A DNA stretch of 56,153 nucleotides, from assembly GCA_019639215.1 (NCBI GenBank), contig JAHBSH010000006.1:1-56153 (forward strand), written 5' to 3'. This document shows, in pieces, positions 1 to 9,889 of this stretch. Position 1 is the stretch's first letter. Each line of letters opens with the position of its first letter. The position numbers and the translations under genes are program-made. The notes beneath the pieces are model-generated. The model saw only the letters and a program-made list of their open reading frames with translations, made no database searches and was not told the DNA's origin. This DNA comes from Acidobacteriota bacterium. Lineage in GTDB: Bacteria; Acidobacteriota; Blastocatellia; Pyrinomonadales; Pyrinomonadaceae.

Positions 1-200
1 TTGCTGACGGCTACATAAATCTAGGCATTGCCCAGTATTACACCGGCAGTCCTCAAAAGGCGGTAGAAAGTTTTACAAAGGTCATCGAGATACAACCAGA
101 TCGCAAAAATGGTTATCTTGCACGGGCAATGGTTTATCGTGAGTTGAAAAAGAATGACCTTGCCGAAGCCGACGAACGTCGAGCCTCGCAGCTTAAGTAG
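1..200 (+). CDS. TPR-repeat protein, C-terminal fragment (5' end outside window)
   Basis: The frame beginning at base 3 is open from the window edge to a TAG at 198-200. It encodes about 65 residues reading ADGYINLGIAQYYTG.. ..AVESFTKVIEIQPDRKNGYLARAMVY. That spacing of small and aromatic residues is a tetratricopeptide repeat, a helical protein-interaction module. The last residues (ADERRASQLK) look like the trailing capping helix. The N-terminus and any signal or catalytic domain lie upstream, so the specific role cannot be judged. It is followed 39 nt later by the RraB-family gene on the same strand. Confidence 0.75.
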   Translation, partial: ADGYINLGIAQYYTGSPQKAVESFTKVIEIQPDRKNGYLARAMVYRELKKNDLAEADERRASQLK

Positions 201-239
201 TTCAAGGAGCCGCCGCGAATAAGGCGATAAGTTAATAAA

Positions 240-638
240 ATGGGTATATTCGACAAAATATTCGGAAGTAAAGACCCCGGGCAGTACAGGTCAGAAGTCG
301 ATCTTGCCGCAAATCGTGCCAAACAGATAGAAATGAGTCCGCAAACAGTAGCTGCTCTGCGTGAGCATGGTATCACTGATGAAAAAACACTTCCGCTGGA
401 GTTCTTTTTCTATACCAATTCCGAAGAAAAGGCTTCTAAACTTTCAAATGAGCTGGCGGCGCTAGAATATTCGTCAAGTTATGGAAACTCTGCTCACAAC
501 AGAAAAGAGTTTTTGATAAACGGTTGGTCCACACCGATACAGATAGACGAGAACAGAATACTCCAATGGACCGCTGATATGTGCGACCGCGGTGCAAAAC
601 ACGATTGCGAGTTCGACGGCTGGGGAACTTCTGTATAG
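240..638 (+). CDS. RraB-family protein (ribonuclease E inhibitor RraB domain)
   Basis: A 132-residue soluble protein. The C-terminal half carries the family hallmark around residues 107-131: LQWTADMCDRGAKHDCEFDG followed by WGTSV. An earlier FFFYTNSEEKASKL segment (about residues 55-68) matches the first strand-helix unit of the fold. In Escherichia coli, RraB binds RNase E and alters mRNA decay. Outside gammaproteobacteria the same fold turns up in many small proteins of unknown partner, some encoded as immunity-like proteins, and the MGIFDKIFGSKD start resembles such proteins. The domain call is fairly secure; regulation of an RNase here is only possible. It probably shares a transcript with the upstream TPR gene. 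Confidence 0.75.
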   Translation: MGIFDKIFGSKDPGQYRSEVDLAANRAKQIEMSPQTVAALREHGITDEKTLPLEFFFYTNSEEKASKLSNELAALEYSSSYGNSAHNRKEFLINGWSTPIQIDENRILQWTADMCDRGAKHDCEFDGWGTSV

Positions 639-837
639 ATCTTTCTGGTCGTGAAAGGTCTAAATGACCAAAGCCCAAAAACCCAGCCACCATTCGCAAT
701 TAACAATCCACCCATTTGATCGATTTGCTTTCAAGGCGGAGCCTCTTAGAAAGCGAGCTATGCCCTTTTACAGGAACTTCCGCAGGTGATGTTTACCCAC
801 TTGTTCAGGGACTCATTTCGGCTTATTATTCTTTTCG

Positions 838-2826
838 ATGAAACGTTATATAGTTCCCCCTATTCTTACATTGTTGATCGCGTTTTTTACAACGACGGTT
901 TTTTCACAGCCAATTATCGCGATCACCGCTTTGCTCGACAAAGGTGACGCTGATGCAGCGTTAACAAAAATAGATGCAGCGTTAAAGACCAAGCCGAACG
1001 ATCAAGCCCTGTTGACCCAAAAGGTTCGCGCACTTGTCCTTAAAAAGCAGTATCCAGAAACCGAAACGCTTGCCAACCGCTTGCTCACTCGTGACCCTAA
1101 AAACAAGATCGCTCTAAATGCCCGTGGCGTCGCAAAACGTGACGGCAAAAAGGAATACATCGCCGCACTCGCTGATTTCGACAAGGCACTAGCATTAGAC
1201 CCGGAATTTCCACAAGCGGCATTTAATCGTGCCTTAACACTTTACGGCGGAAAGATCGGTAAAAAGAGCGAAGCCCTCGATGCCTTCTCGCTCACCATCG
1301 AGATCAACCCGGAGAATGCAACAGCCCGAGCCGTTCGCGGTCAGCTGCTCAATGGATTTGGCCGCTATAAACTCGCGCTGAACGATCTTAATAAGGCGCT
1401 TTCGAGCAATAGTAATTTGCCGATATATGCCGAAAGAGCCTATGCCGAGATGTTTCTCGGAATGACTAACAATGCTTTGGCGGATGCCGAAACGGCATTG
1501 AAAATAAATTCTCAGGACAGCCTTGCTCTTGCCATTAGGGCATATTCCAGATATGTTGCGACGCAGGATAAAAATGTAAAACTATCTGCAGTCGCCGATG
1601 CCCAAAAGGCTCTGCAGATCGACCCCAAAAACTACATAGCTCTAATGGTCATTGGCTTTGATAAAAAGCTGGCTACAAAAGACAACTTCGGGGCACTGGC
1701 AGATTTCCAAGCCGCTTACAAGCTAAAACCGACAAATGATTGGGTCGTCAACACAATATACAGCCATTTGAATGGGCTGCCGGAACTGGTCAAGCAAAAT
1801 CCCGAAAACGAAAAGTTGCTTAGTGAAACATCAAAAGCTATCGAAGCACAGTGGCGCGAAAAGATCGAGCTGAAAAAGCTTGCGATAAGTGAAGACCCGT
1901 GGGATTTCTCGCTTTTTGAAAGCCTGGATGAATCGTGGAAAAAATTCAGGTCATTTCTGAGTAGAGATGTTAGATCAAATGTCGGCACGCCTGCCTGGAA
2001 AGCCGAGCAGAAGGCTGAGTATGATTTTTGGGTTCAACAGCTCGCAAAAGATCCCAAAAATTTCTGTGTAGGATACTTCCGCGGCTTGGATCTCGATCTC
2101 GGCTCCGACGGGCTTTATAACGCCAACAATAAAGCGTCTGACAGCTATAAACTAAACTATCTAAAAGGTCAGTTAAATAATTATGATGGCAAAAACGGAG
2201 CCGAATGTGCCGCACGGCTCGCTCTTTGGATAGCCGACATTTATCAAACACCGTATTCGACCGAGAAAAATTTCGACCTGGCCAAACAATTTGCCGCGCG
2301 TTCCAAAGAGATAAAGTCTGATCTAAAAGACGATCCGAATACGATCTCCGGCATCGCTTCTGCCGCGGATGAGTCTTTAGCCAACACCAAATATTGGGAA
2401 GAGCAAGATAACGCCTGGAAAAAAGATCTTGAAAGAATGAAACAAAGCGGGACATCGTCTGATGGCCGTTCTGTGTCAGGGCGGCGCAGAGGCGTCGATC
2501 CTGCCAAGGAACAAGCCGCGATCAATGCTTATGAAAGTGTACACCCGCAGATCGAACGACTCGCAGAGCAGATAATCAGCGCTGCGGGCAAGGTTCAGGG
2601 CGGTGGTCAGTTTTCAAATTTTTACAGAGGAACGCGTGCTCGCATGAGCAATTTACAGAATCAGATGCTGACGGTTTACGACAATTTTATGAAGGTTCAC
2701 GGCGACTATCTTCCCGATTCGTTAAGCAGCCACCTCAAATCTGATGTTCGTCGCGTAGGCAATCTTCGCAACGATTATGTGACCGGCGAGGCGTATAACA
2801 ACTACAACAGTTACAATGATTATTGA
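838..2826 (+). CDS. Secreted TPR-repeat protein
   Basis: A 662-residue protein with a Sec signal peptide (MKRYIVPPILTLLIAFFTTT, cleavage likely after VFSQP near residue 24). A superhelix of tetratricopeptide repeats follows over roughly residues 30-310, with several units of the form A..D..KAL..DP....A...RA (for example DKALALDPEFPQAAFNRA). The C-terminal half has no repeat I recognise, is rich in charged residues, and ends in an Asn/Tyr-rich tail (YNNYNSYNDY). TPR proteins act as scaffolds, so this one is probably periplasmic and binds another protein. The start ATG was chosen because it begins the signal peptide directly. The product of the second half is unknown. Confidence 0.75.
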   Translation: MKRYIVPPILTLLIAFFTTTVFSQPIIAITALLDKGDADAALTKIDAALKTKPNDQALLTQKVRALVLKKQYPETETLANRLLTRDPKNKIALNARGVAKRDGKKEYIAALADFDKALALDPEFPQAAFNRALTLYGGKIGKKSEALDAFSLTIEINPENATARAVRGQLLNGFGRYKLALNDLNKALSSNSNLPIYAERAYAEMFLGMTNNALADAETALKINSQDSLALAIRAYSRYVATQDKNVKLSAVADAQKALQIDPKNYIALMVIGFDKKLATKDNFGALADFQAAYKLKPTNDWVVNTIYSHLNGLPELVKQNPENEKLLSETSKAIEAQWREKIELKKLAISEDPWDFSLFESLDESWKKFRSFLSRDVRSNVGTPAWKAEQKAEYDFWVQQLAKDPKNFCVGYFRGLDLDLGSDGLYNANNKASDSYKLNYLKGQLNNYDGKNGAECAARLALWIADIYQTPYSTEKNFDLAKQFAARSKEIKSDLKDDPNTISGIASAADESLANTKYWEEQDNAWKKDLERMKQSGTSSDGRSVSGRRRGVDPAKEQAAINAYESVHPQIERLAEQIISAAGKVQGGGQFSNFYRGTRARMSNLQNQMLTVYDNFMKVHGDYLPDSLSSHLKSDVRRVGNLRNDYVTGEAYNNYNSYNDY

Positions 2827-2861
2827 TATTAAGTTAGTAGCGATCTTTAGTTAGACAAAAA

Positions 2862-2885
2862 GAGGTTGGGTCAGCACCCAACCTC
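2862..2885 (+). terminator. Hairpin terminator of the secreted TPR gene
   Basis: A perfect 10-bp inverted repeat (GAGGTTGGGT, 4-nt loop cagc, ACCCAACCTC) starts 35 nt after the TPR stop codon and is followed by the T-rich run aacttattttgttgt. An A run precedes it, so it may also act on the opposing strand between these convergent genes. Confidence 0.7.
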
Positions 2886-2914
2886 AACTTATTTTGTTGT
2901 AAAAAAGACTCTCT

Positions 2915-2940
2915 GATGCCCGCCTTTTTAACAGGGCATC
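2915..2940 (-). terminator. Possible terminator overlapping the stop of the glutamate-synthase-like gene
   Basis: A 7-bp inverted repeat (GATGCCC / GGGCATC, 12-nt loop) overlaps the stop codon of the minus-strand gene ending at 2939. On the minus strand it is followed 8 nt later by a run of six T. The stem is short, so termination is plausible but not certain. Confidence 0.45.
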
Positions 2941-4489
2941 ACACGCGGATCTTGGTTCGGTCATTTAGGTATGAACCGATCTCGACTTCCGGATATATAA
3001 CACTATATTTTTGAAAACCTGTGGCTCCGGCACGGCGATTAATGTGTTCGCGGCTGAGTTCGTCAGCGCTGATCACTCCTGATGCCGCCATCAGCTCAAC
3101 AAAGCTCTCGATCGTTGCCTTATGAAAATTGGCAACCCGTCGAGCTTTGTCTTCTACGACCAAACCTTTCATCAGCCCTTTGTCCTGCGTCGCAACGCCT
3201 GTCGGACAAGTATTCTGATGGCATTGCAAAGCCTGAATGCAACCGGTTGCAAGCATCATCGCCCTTGCTACATTGACCATGTCAGCACCAATAGCGATCA
3301 GCCTCGCGATATGATAACCGGTGAAGACCTTACCCGCAGCAACGATCTTTATATCTTTCTTAAGGTCATAACCACGCAGTGTATCTACGGCAAATGCTAA
3401 ACCGTCACGCAGCGGCATCCCGATCGAGTCGGCGAATTCGACCGGCGAAGCACCGGTTCCGCCTTCGGCACCGTCGATGGAGATAAAATCAGGCTTGATG
3501 CCGGTAGCTATCATCGCTTCACAAAACTCCACGAACTCCTCACGTTTACCAATGCAAAGCTTGAAGCCGATCGGTTTGCCGCCCGACAGGTCGCGAAGCT
3601 GTTTGATAAAATGCATCAAGCCTTCGGCGTTTATAAAAGCAGTGTGGGCCGGCGGCGAATTTACCGTCGTATGAGGCGTTACGTTTCGGATCGCAGCAAT
3701 TTCTTCGGTGTTCTTTGCCGCCGGAAGGATTCCGCCGTGGCCGGGCTTTGCTCCCTGCGACAGCTTTACTTCGATCATTTTTACACTTTCAAGTGCAGCT
3801 TTCTCTTGGAACAGCTTTGCGTCAAATTCACCGTTCTCTGATCTGCAGCCAAAATACCCGGTTCCTATCTGCCAGATAAGGTCTCCGCCGGGTCTTAAAT
3901 GATACGGACTGATCCCGCCCTCGCCGGTATTCTGTGCAAAGTTGCCTATTTTTGCCCCTTCGTTCATTGCAAGAACAGCGTTCTTACTCAAGGCTCCAAA
4001 GCTCATTGCAGAAATGTTCAATCTGCTCGACAGATAAGGTTGCTTACAATCAGGGCCACCGACCAACACTCTCTGTTCGCGTTCCAGATCAGCCGGATCA
4101 ACGGCATAAACCGAATGATTCATCCACTCATAACCCGGATGATAAACATCCCACTGAGTTCCAAACGGACTTGTCGAATTTACGTTCTTTGATCGCTGAT
4201 AGATCAGCGACCTGTATATGCGGTTGATCGGTCTGCCGTCAGTATCTGTTTCCACAAAATACTGCATTATCTCCGGACGGACCTTTTCCAGCATGTACCG
4301 AAAATTTCCGATAACCGGGAAATTGCGGCGAACGGTCTGCCGCTTTTGAGCCATATCGGCTATACCTACCACAATTATCGGCCCAAAAATAAGAAAAGCG
4401 AGTAGGAAATAAGGGCTTATCAAAGCAAGTAACAGTATCACTACACTCACTGATATAGAGGAAATTACAAAGATCTGTTTGACGCTCAT
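2939..4489 (-). CDS. FMN-binding glutamate synthase family protein
   Basis: A 516-residue protein. The N-terminus (about residues 5-48) has one or two hydrophobic membrane segments. The remainder is the (beta/alpha)8 FMN and glutamate-synthase domain: the SRLNISAMSFGALSKNA region, the GEGGISPYH segment, the AKPGHGG loop, and DGAEGGTGASP. The iron-sulfur cysteines are present as C-x5-C-x4-C (CIQALQCHQNTC, near residue 425). Stand-alone proteins of this type lack the glutaminase domain of GltB, and their electron donor and physiological reaction are often unknown; a glutamate synthase-like or other FMN amine chemistry is plausible. The gene is transcribed alone, with its own promoter and a hairpin in the leader. 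Confidence 0.9.
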   Translation of the reverse strand: MSVKQIFVISSISVSVVILLLALISPYFLLAFLIFGPIIVVGIADMAQKRQTVRRNFPVIGNFRYMLEKVRPEIMQYFVETDTDGRPINRIYRSLIYQRSKNVNSTSPFGTQWDVYHPGYEWMNHSVYAVDPADLEREQRVLVGGPDCKQPYLSSRLNISAMSFGALSKNAVLAMNEGAKIGNFAQNTGEGGISPYHLRPGGDLIWQIGTGYFGCRSENGEFDAKLFQEKAALESVKMIEVKLSQGAKPGHGGILPAAKNTEEIAAIRNVTPHTTVNSPPAHTAFINAEGLMHFIKQLRDLSGGKPIGFKLCIGKREEFVEFCEAMIATGIKPDFISIDGAEGGTGASPVEFADSIGMPLRDGLAFAVDTLRGYDLKKDIKIVAAGKVFTGYHIARLIAIGADMVNVARAMMLATGCIQALQCHQNTCPTGVATQDKGLMKGLVVEDKARRVANFHKATIESFVELMAASGVISADELSREHINRRAGATGFQKYSVIYPEVEIGSYLNDRTKIRV

Positions 4490-4501
4490 AATAATAAAAT
4501 T

Positions 4502-4529
4502 CGCCTCAAAAAATTCTCTTTTTGAGGCG
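4502..4529 (-). promoter_or_regulatory. Leader hairpin upstream of the glutamate-synthase-like gene
   Basis: A perfect 11-bp inverted repeat (CGCCTCAAAAA, 6-nt loop, TTTTTGAGGCG) lies 13-40 nt upstream of the ATG and inside the predicted 5' UTR. On the transcribed strand the stem is followed by aattttattatt, so it could act as an attenuator or limit ribosome access. The structure is read directly from the sequence; the regulatory role is inferred. Confidence 0.55.
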
Positions 4530-4549
4530 TTACGTGTTATTACCCATAT

Positions 4550-4578
4550 ACTTTATAAAACAACCTTGCACTTATCAA
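4550..4578 (-). promoter_or_regulatory. Sigma70-type promoter for the glutamate-synthase-like gene
   Basis: On the minus strand TTGATA is followed by a 17-bp spacer and TAAAGT. Transcription would start near 4542, giving a leader of about 50 nt that contains the 4502-4529 hairpin. Confidence 0.5.
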
Positions 4579-4784
4579 TCTATAAGCGATGCTTTTACGA
4601 CATTTTCCAAATTAGCAGTACTGCCGTCGAGCACTTGCAAGCATAGCCAAATACTGGATCAAGACCTGTCCTGAAAAGCTTCTTAAGCCCGATCTCGCTT
4701 GGTTTAGGCTCTCTGTACGGCATTGATAGTTGTATAATCCCAATTGTTTACAGATCATTTTAGGATGTCGGGTTGGGTCACAAT

Positions 4785-5153
4785 ATGCGCGGGTTCTATA
4801 CGGTCATTCTTCTTGTCATTTCAAACGTATTTATGACGCTGGCGTGGTACGGCCATCTCAAATTCAAAGAGATGAGCTGGTTTGCTACATTGGGTTTGCC
4901 GGCGATCATCCTCATCAGTTGGGGAATAGCTCTTTTCGAATATATCTTTCAGGTTCCGGCAAACCGAATAGGCAGCGATATCGAGGGCGGCCCTTTCTCG
5001 CTATGGCAGCTAAAGATCCTGCAAGAAGCGATAACGTTAGTCGTATTTTCGATATTCGTTCTGTTCTTTTTCAAAGGCCAGACACTAAAGCTAAACCATC
5101 TGATAGGGTTTGCATTGATGATCGGAGCGGTCTATTTTGTCTTCAAGGAATAG
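4785..5153 (+). CDS. DMT family / DUF486 small membrane protein
   Basis: A 122-residue hydrophobic protein with four predicted membrane helices, starting MRGFYTVILLVISNVFMTLA and continuing WYGHLKF, the signature of the DUF486 (COG3169) branch of the drug/metabolite-transporter superfamily. The substrate is unknown. I prefer ATG 4785 because family members usually begin at this MRG; an in-frame TTG at 4773 with AGGATG upstream would add four residues. It is the first of five small + strand genes with short spacers, probably a loose operon. Confidence 0.8.
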   Translation: MRGFYTVILLVISNVFMTLAWYGHLKFKEMSWFATLGLPAIILISWGIALFEYIFQVPANRIGSDIEGGPFSLWQLKILQEAITLVVFSIFVLFFFKGQTLKLNHLIGFALMIGAVYFVFKE

Positions 5154-5210
5154 ATCTTGGTTTTCTTGCTGGTGGTATTTTTTTCGATCAGGAGATGACT
5201 GTAAAAGCCT

Positions 5211-5594
5211 ATGACAAAAGCAAAAAAGATCATCTATTGGATAGCAACCATTTGGCTTTCGCTTGGAATGCTTTCGAGCGCTGTGGTTCAGTTGATGCGA
5301 ATACCCGAGGGCGTTGAGGCTGTTAGCCGCTTGGGCTATCCGTCTTATCTGCTAACGATTCTCGGTGTCTGGAAAATATTGGGCGTCGTCGCGATCTTGG
5401 CCCCAAAACTTCCATTGCTAAAAGAATGGGCGTATGCCGGATTTTTCTTTGTCGCGTCAGGTGCTTTTGTTTCGCACATCATTATGCGCGACCCTTTTGG
5501 CGAGATATTCCCTTCGCTGCTGCTGCTCGTCCTCACCGTAGTATCATGGCATTTCAGACCGGATAGCAGAAAGGTGGGTTTTACCGCCAATTAA
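5211..5594 (+). CDS. DoxX-like family membrane protein
   Basis: A 127-residue protein with four membrane helices (about residues 8-27, 44-63, 73-92 and 97-115). The core GYPSYLLTILGVWKILGVVA plus the following LAPKLPLLKEWAYAGFFF segment matches the DoxX_2 / DoxX-like group. Proteins of this group are small integral membrane proteins, some linked to thiol-stress or quinone functions, but most have no known activity. It lies 57 nt after the DUF486 gene and 24 nt before the DUF4256 gene, so co-transcription is likely. Confidence 0.8.
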   Translation: MTKAKKIIYWIATIWLSLGMLSSAVVQLMRIPEGVEAVSRLGYPSYLLTILGVWKILGVVAILAPKLPLLKEWAYAGFFFVASGAFVSHIIMRDPFGEIFPSLLLLVLTVVSWHFRPDSRKVGFTAN

Positions 5595-5618
5595 GTCGCA
5601 ACGCCCGATAACAAAGTT

Positions 5619-6194
5619 ATGAGTAAAAACACAAAAACAGGAAAGAAATTGTCCCCGGTCGAAGCCGACGATCTGATCGCAATATTGAAAGATCGTTTTG
5701 GGAAAAACCCGGATAGGCACAAAGAAATCCAGTGGGAAAAAGTCGAGGAACGTTTACGTAAAAGCAGCGATAAACTGTGGTCGCTTGATCAGATGGAAGC
5801 GACGGGCGGCGAGCCGGACGTTGTCGGGTTTGATAAGAAATCGGGCGAATATATTTTTGTCGATTGTTCGGCAGAAAGCCCGAAAGGCCGCCGCAGCGTT
5901 TGTTACGACACAGCCGCTCTCGAATCAAGAAAAGAACATAAACCTGCTAATAGCGCTTTGGGCTTAGCTGCCGAAATGGGCGTCACGATACTAAACGAAG
6001 AGCAGTATCGCAACCTGCAAAAGCTGGGCAAATTTGACACAAAAACATCTAGCTGGATCGAAACACCTGCTGATATTCGTGAAAAAGGCGGAGCTTTGTT
6101 TTGCGACTGGCGATACGGACACGTCTTTACATATCACAACGGTGCCGAGTCCTACTACGGAGCCCGCGGCTTTCGAGGAATGTTGAAATTTTGA
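5619..6194 (+). CDS. DUF4256 domain-containing protein
   Basis: A 191-residue soluble protein that matches DUF4256 over nearly its full length: LDQMEATGGEPDVVG, the YIFVDCSAESPKGRRSVCYD block, LNEEQYRNLQKLGKFDTKTS, and FCDWRYGHVFTYHNGAESYY near the end. The family is widespread in soil bacteria and has no known function. The many conserved polar and aromatic residues suggest an enzyme or ligand-binding protein, but nothing in the sequence identifies a reaction. It is followed 18 nt later by a DUF1801 gene, another small stand-alone family, which suggests joint expression. Confidence 0.85.
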   Translation: MSKNTKTGKKLSPVEADDLIAILKDRFGKNPDRHKEIQWEKVEERLRKSSDKLWSLDQMEATGGEPDVVGFDKKSGEYIFVDCSAESPKGRRSVCYDTAALESRKEHKPANSALGLAAEMGVTILNEEQYRNLQKLGKFDTKTSSWIETPADIREKGGALFCDWRYGHVFTYHNGAESYYGARGFRGMLKF

Positions 6195-6212
6195 GTTTAT
6201 CCGGAGCGATCT

Positions 6213-6644
6213 ATGCCTGAAAAAAGATCAAAGGTTGTCGAACTAAAAACTAAGCCGACAGACAGGTCTCCCTTGGACCTTATTGCAAGCATCAATGATG
6301 AACAAAAACAAAAAGACAGTTATGTGATTCTTGATCTGATGAGAAAAATTACCGGCAAAGAACCGGTACTGTGGGGAGCATCTTTGATCGGTTTTGGTAC
6401 AAAGAGATTTCGAAGCCCGCGAACGGGTCGAGAGGTCGATTGGTTCGTGATCGGTTTTTCTCCGCGAAAAGCGAATCTTTCGCTTCATCTCACCTCTGGT
6501 TTTCAACCACATCAAGAGTTATTAGAAAAATTAGGGAAATTCAAAACCGGAGCCGGATGTCTATATATTAACAAGCTGGATAATGTCGATCTTGCGATAC
6601 TTGAAAAAATAATTAGATCAGCCTTTGTAATCAACAGCACTTAA
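6213..6644 (+). CDS. DUF1801 domain-containing protein
   Basis: A 143-residue soluble protein with the DUF1801 / YdhG-like fold. The first segment (KQKDSYVILDLMRKITGKEP) precedes VLWGASLIGFG. The core strand (WFVIGFSPRKANLSLHL) follows, then the lysine-rich helix turn (LGKFKTGAGCLYINKL). The phrase KTGAGCLYI is the best landmark. Members are small proteins of unknown biochemical activity, distantly related to the frataxin-like fold. It is well spaced behind DUF4256 on the same strand and about 100 nt before the FMN reductase. Confidence 0.8.
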   Translation: MPEKRSKVVELKTKPTDRSPLDLIASINDEQKQKDSYVILDLMRKITGKEPVLWGASLIGFGTKRFRSPRTGREVDWFVIGFSPRKANLSLHLTSGFQPHQELLEKLGKFKTGAGCLYINKLDNVDLAILEKIIRSAFVINST

Positions 6645-6747
6645 AGCGATCTGTTTGTGAGTATCCATTGCGAACGATAAAATATAAACACTCACTAGAT
6701 GAAAAACCTAGGTTAAAACGATTTCGTAATTCCATTGAATAAATAAT

Positions 6748-7290
6748 ATGAGCAAAAAGATAGCACTAATCGTAGGAAGTCTTCGCAAGGCTTCCTATAA
6801 CCGCAAGATCGCAAACGAACTTATCCGTCTGCAGCCGGATGGCTTGGAACTTGAGATCGTAGAGATCGGCGAAATGCCGCATTACAACGAAGATCTGGAG
6901 ACGGAAACACCGCCGCAGGCTTGGGTAGATTTTCGTGAAAAGATGCTGACAATGAACGGCGTCATCTTCGTCACGCCCGAATACAACCGTACCATTCCCG
7001 GCGTATTAAAAAATGCGATAGACGTCGGCTCGCGTCCTTACGGTTCGTCTGTTTGGAAGGGAAAGCCCGGAGCCGTTATCAGCGTGACGCCGGGAACAAC
7101 CGGAGCTTTCGGGGCTAATCACAATGTCCGTCAGGCAGTAGTTTTTCTTGGCGTGCCGATGTGTCCTTTTGAAGCCTATATTGGCGGAGTCAGCAAGCTT
7201 TTTGACGAACAGGGCAACCTTGCCGAATCAACCCAAAAAGTATTGACCGATTTTCTTGGCAGTTATAAGAACTGGGCCGAAAAATTCTGA
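6748..7290 (+). CDS. NADPH-dependent FMN reductase family protein
   Basis: A 180-residue flavodoxin-fold oxidoreductase. The phosphate-binding loop for FMN is GSLRKASYNRKIA near residues 10-22. The second flavin loop is TPEYNRTIPGVLKNAIDVGS near residues 74-93, and a third loop GTTGAFGANHN lies near residues 113-123. This pattern belongs to the ChrR/YieF/azoreductase-like group, which reduces quinones, chromate or other acceptors with NAD(P)H through bound FMN. A role in quinone or oxidant detoxification is plausible and fits the katG gene next door, but the two converge and are not co-transcribed. A strong bidirectional terminator follows. Confidence 0.9.
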   Translation: MSKKIALIVGSLRKASYNRKIANELIRLQPDGLELEIVEIGEMPHYNEDLETETPPQAWVDFREKMLTMNGVIFVTPEYNRTIPGVLKNAIDVGSRPYGSSVWKGKPGAVISVTPGTTGAFGANHNVRQAVVFLGVPMCPFEAYIGGVSKLFDEQGNLAESTQKVLTDFLGSYKNWAEKF

Positions 7291-7310
7291 CCGCACCCTA
7301 ATTTTAAAGC

Positions 7311-7345
7311 AAAAAGAGGTGGCCGATCTCGACCACCTCTTTTTA
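7311..7345. terminator. Bidirectional terminator between FMN reductase and katG
   Basis: A perfect 12-bp inverted repeat (AAAAAGAGGTGG, 10-nt loop, then CCACCTCTTTTT) lies between the two convergent genes. The A run on one side and T run on the other supply a U tract for both strands. Confidence 0.85.
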
Positions 7346-7359
7346 TTCTCAGAAAGCAA

Positions 7360-9630
<2,271 letters not shown>

Positions 9631-9698
9631 TTAGGTACCTTTCCTTATTTGATCTATTGGTATATTTGCGGAACTATACTTATCGCGTCCTTCGGGGC

Positions 9699-9720
9699 AT
9701 CTTTCACGGCCGTGAAAGAT
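9699..9720. promoter_or_regulatory. Perfect 22-bp palindrome in the katG leader
   Basis: The half-site ATCTTTCACGG is followed at once by its exact reverse complement, with no spacer. It lies 72-93 nt upstream of the katG start and about 60 nt downstream of the predicted transcription start. The symmetry suggests a dimeric repressor operator acting as a roadblock, or an RNA hairpin; which one cannot be told from sequence. Confidence 0.6.
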
Positions 9721-9787
9721 AATGAGATCATTCTTTAGTCACAGCGAAACGCGACAATGAATTAGTATCAGACCATCTGAATTGAAG

Positions 9788-9802
9788 TTAGAATAATTCT
9801 AA
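9788..9802. promoter_or_regulatory. PerR/Fur-type 7-1-7 box on the katG promoter
   Basis: TTAGAAT-A-ATTCTAA is a perfect 7-1-7 dyad. It differs from the Bacillus PerR consensus (TTATAATNATTATAA) at one symmetric position per half. It overlaps the predicted -10 hexamer, the expected place for a peroxide-sensing repressor of the Fur family. No PerR gene lies in the window. Confidence 0.7.
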
Positions 9803-9818
9803 TTATAACCTCTGTCAA
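9790..9818 (-). promoter_or_regulatory. Sigma70-type promoter of katG
   Basis: On the minus strand TTGACA, a 17-bp spacer and TATTCT form a strong promoter. Transcription would begin near 9783, leaving a leader of about 155 nt before the katG ATG. Confidence 0.65.
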
Positions 9819-9863
9819 GTCAGATATATTGCGCATGCCGTATTGAATGAATTGAAATAAAAA

Positions 9864-9889
9864 AAGGCCGCTGTTATACAGCGGCGCCT
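9864..9889 (-). terminator. Terminator of the epimerase gene
   Basis: An inverted repeat (CCGCTG / CAGCGG with a 5-nt loop, extended by flanking GGC/GCC) contains the epimerase stop codon in its loop. On the minus strand it is followed by seven T. It separates the epimerase from the katG promoter. Confidence 0.7.
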
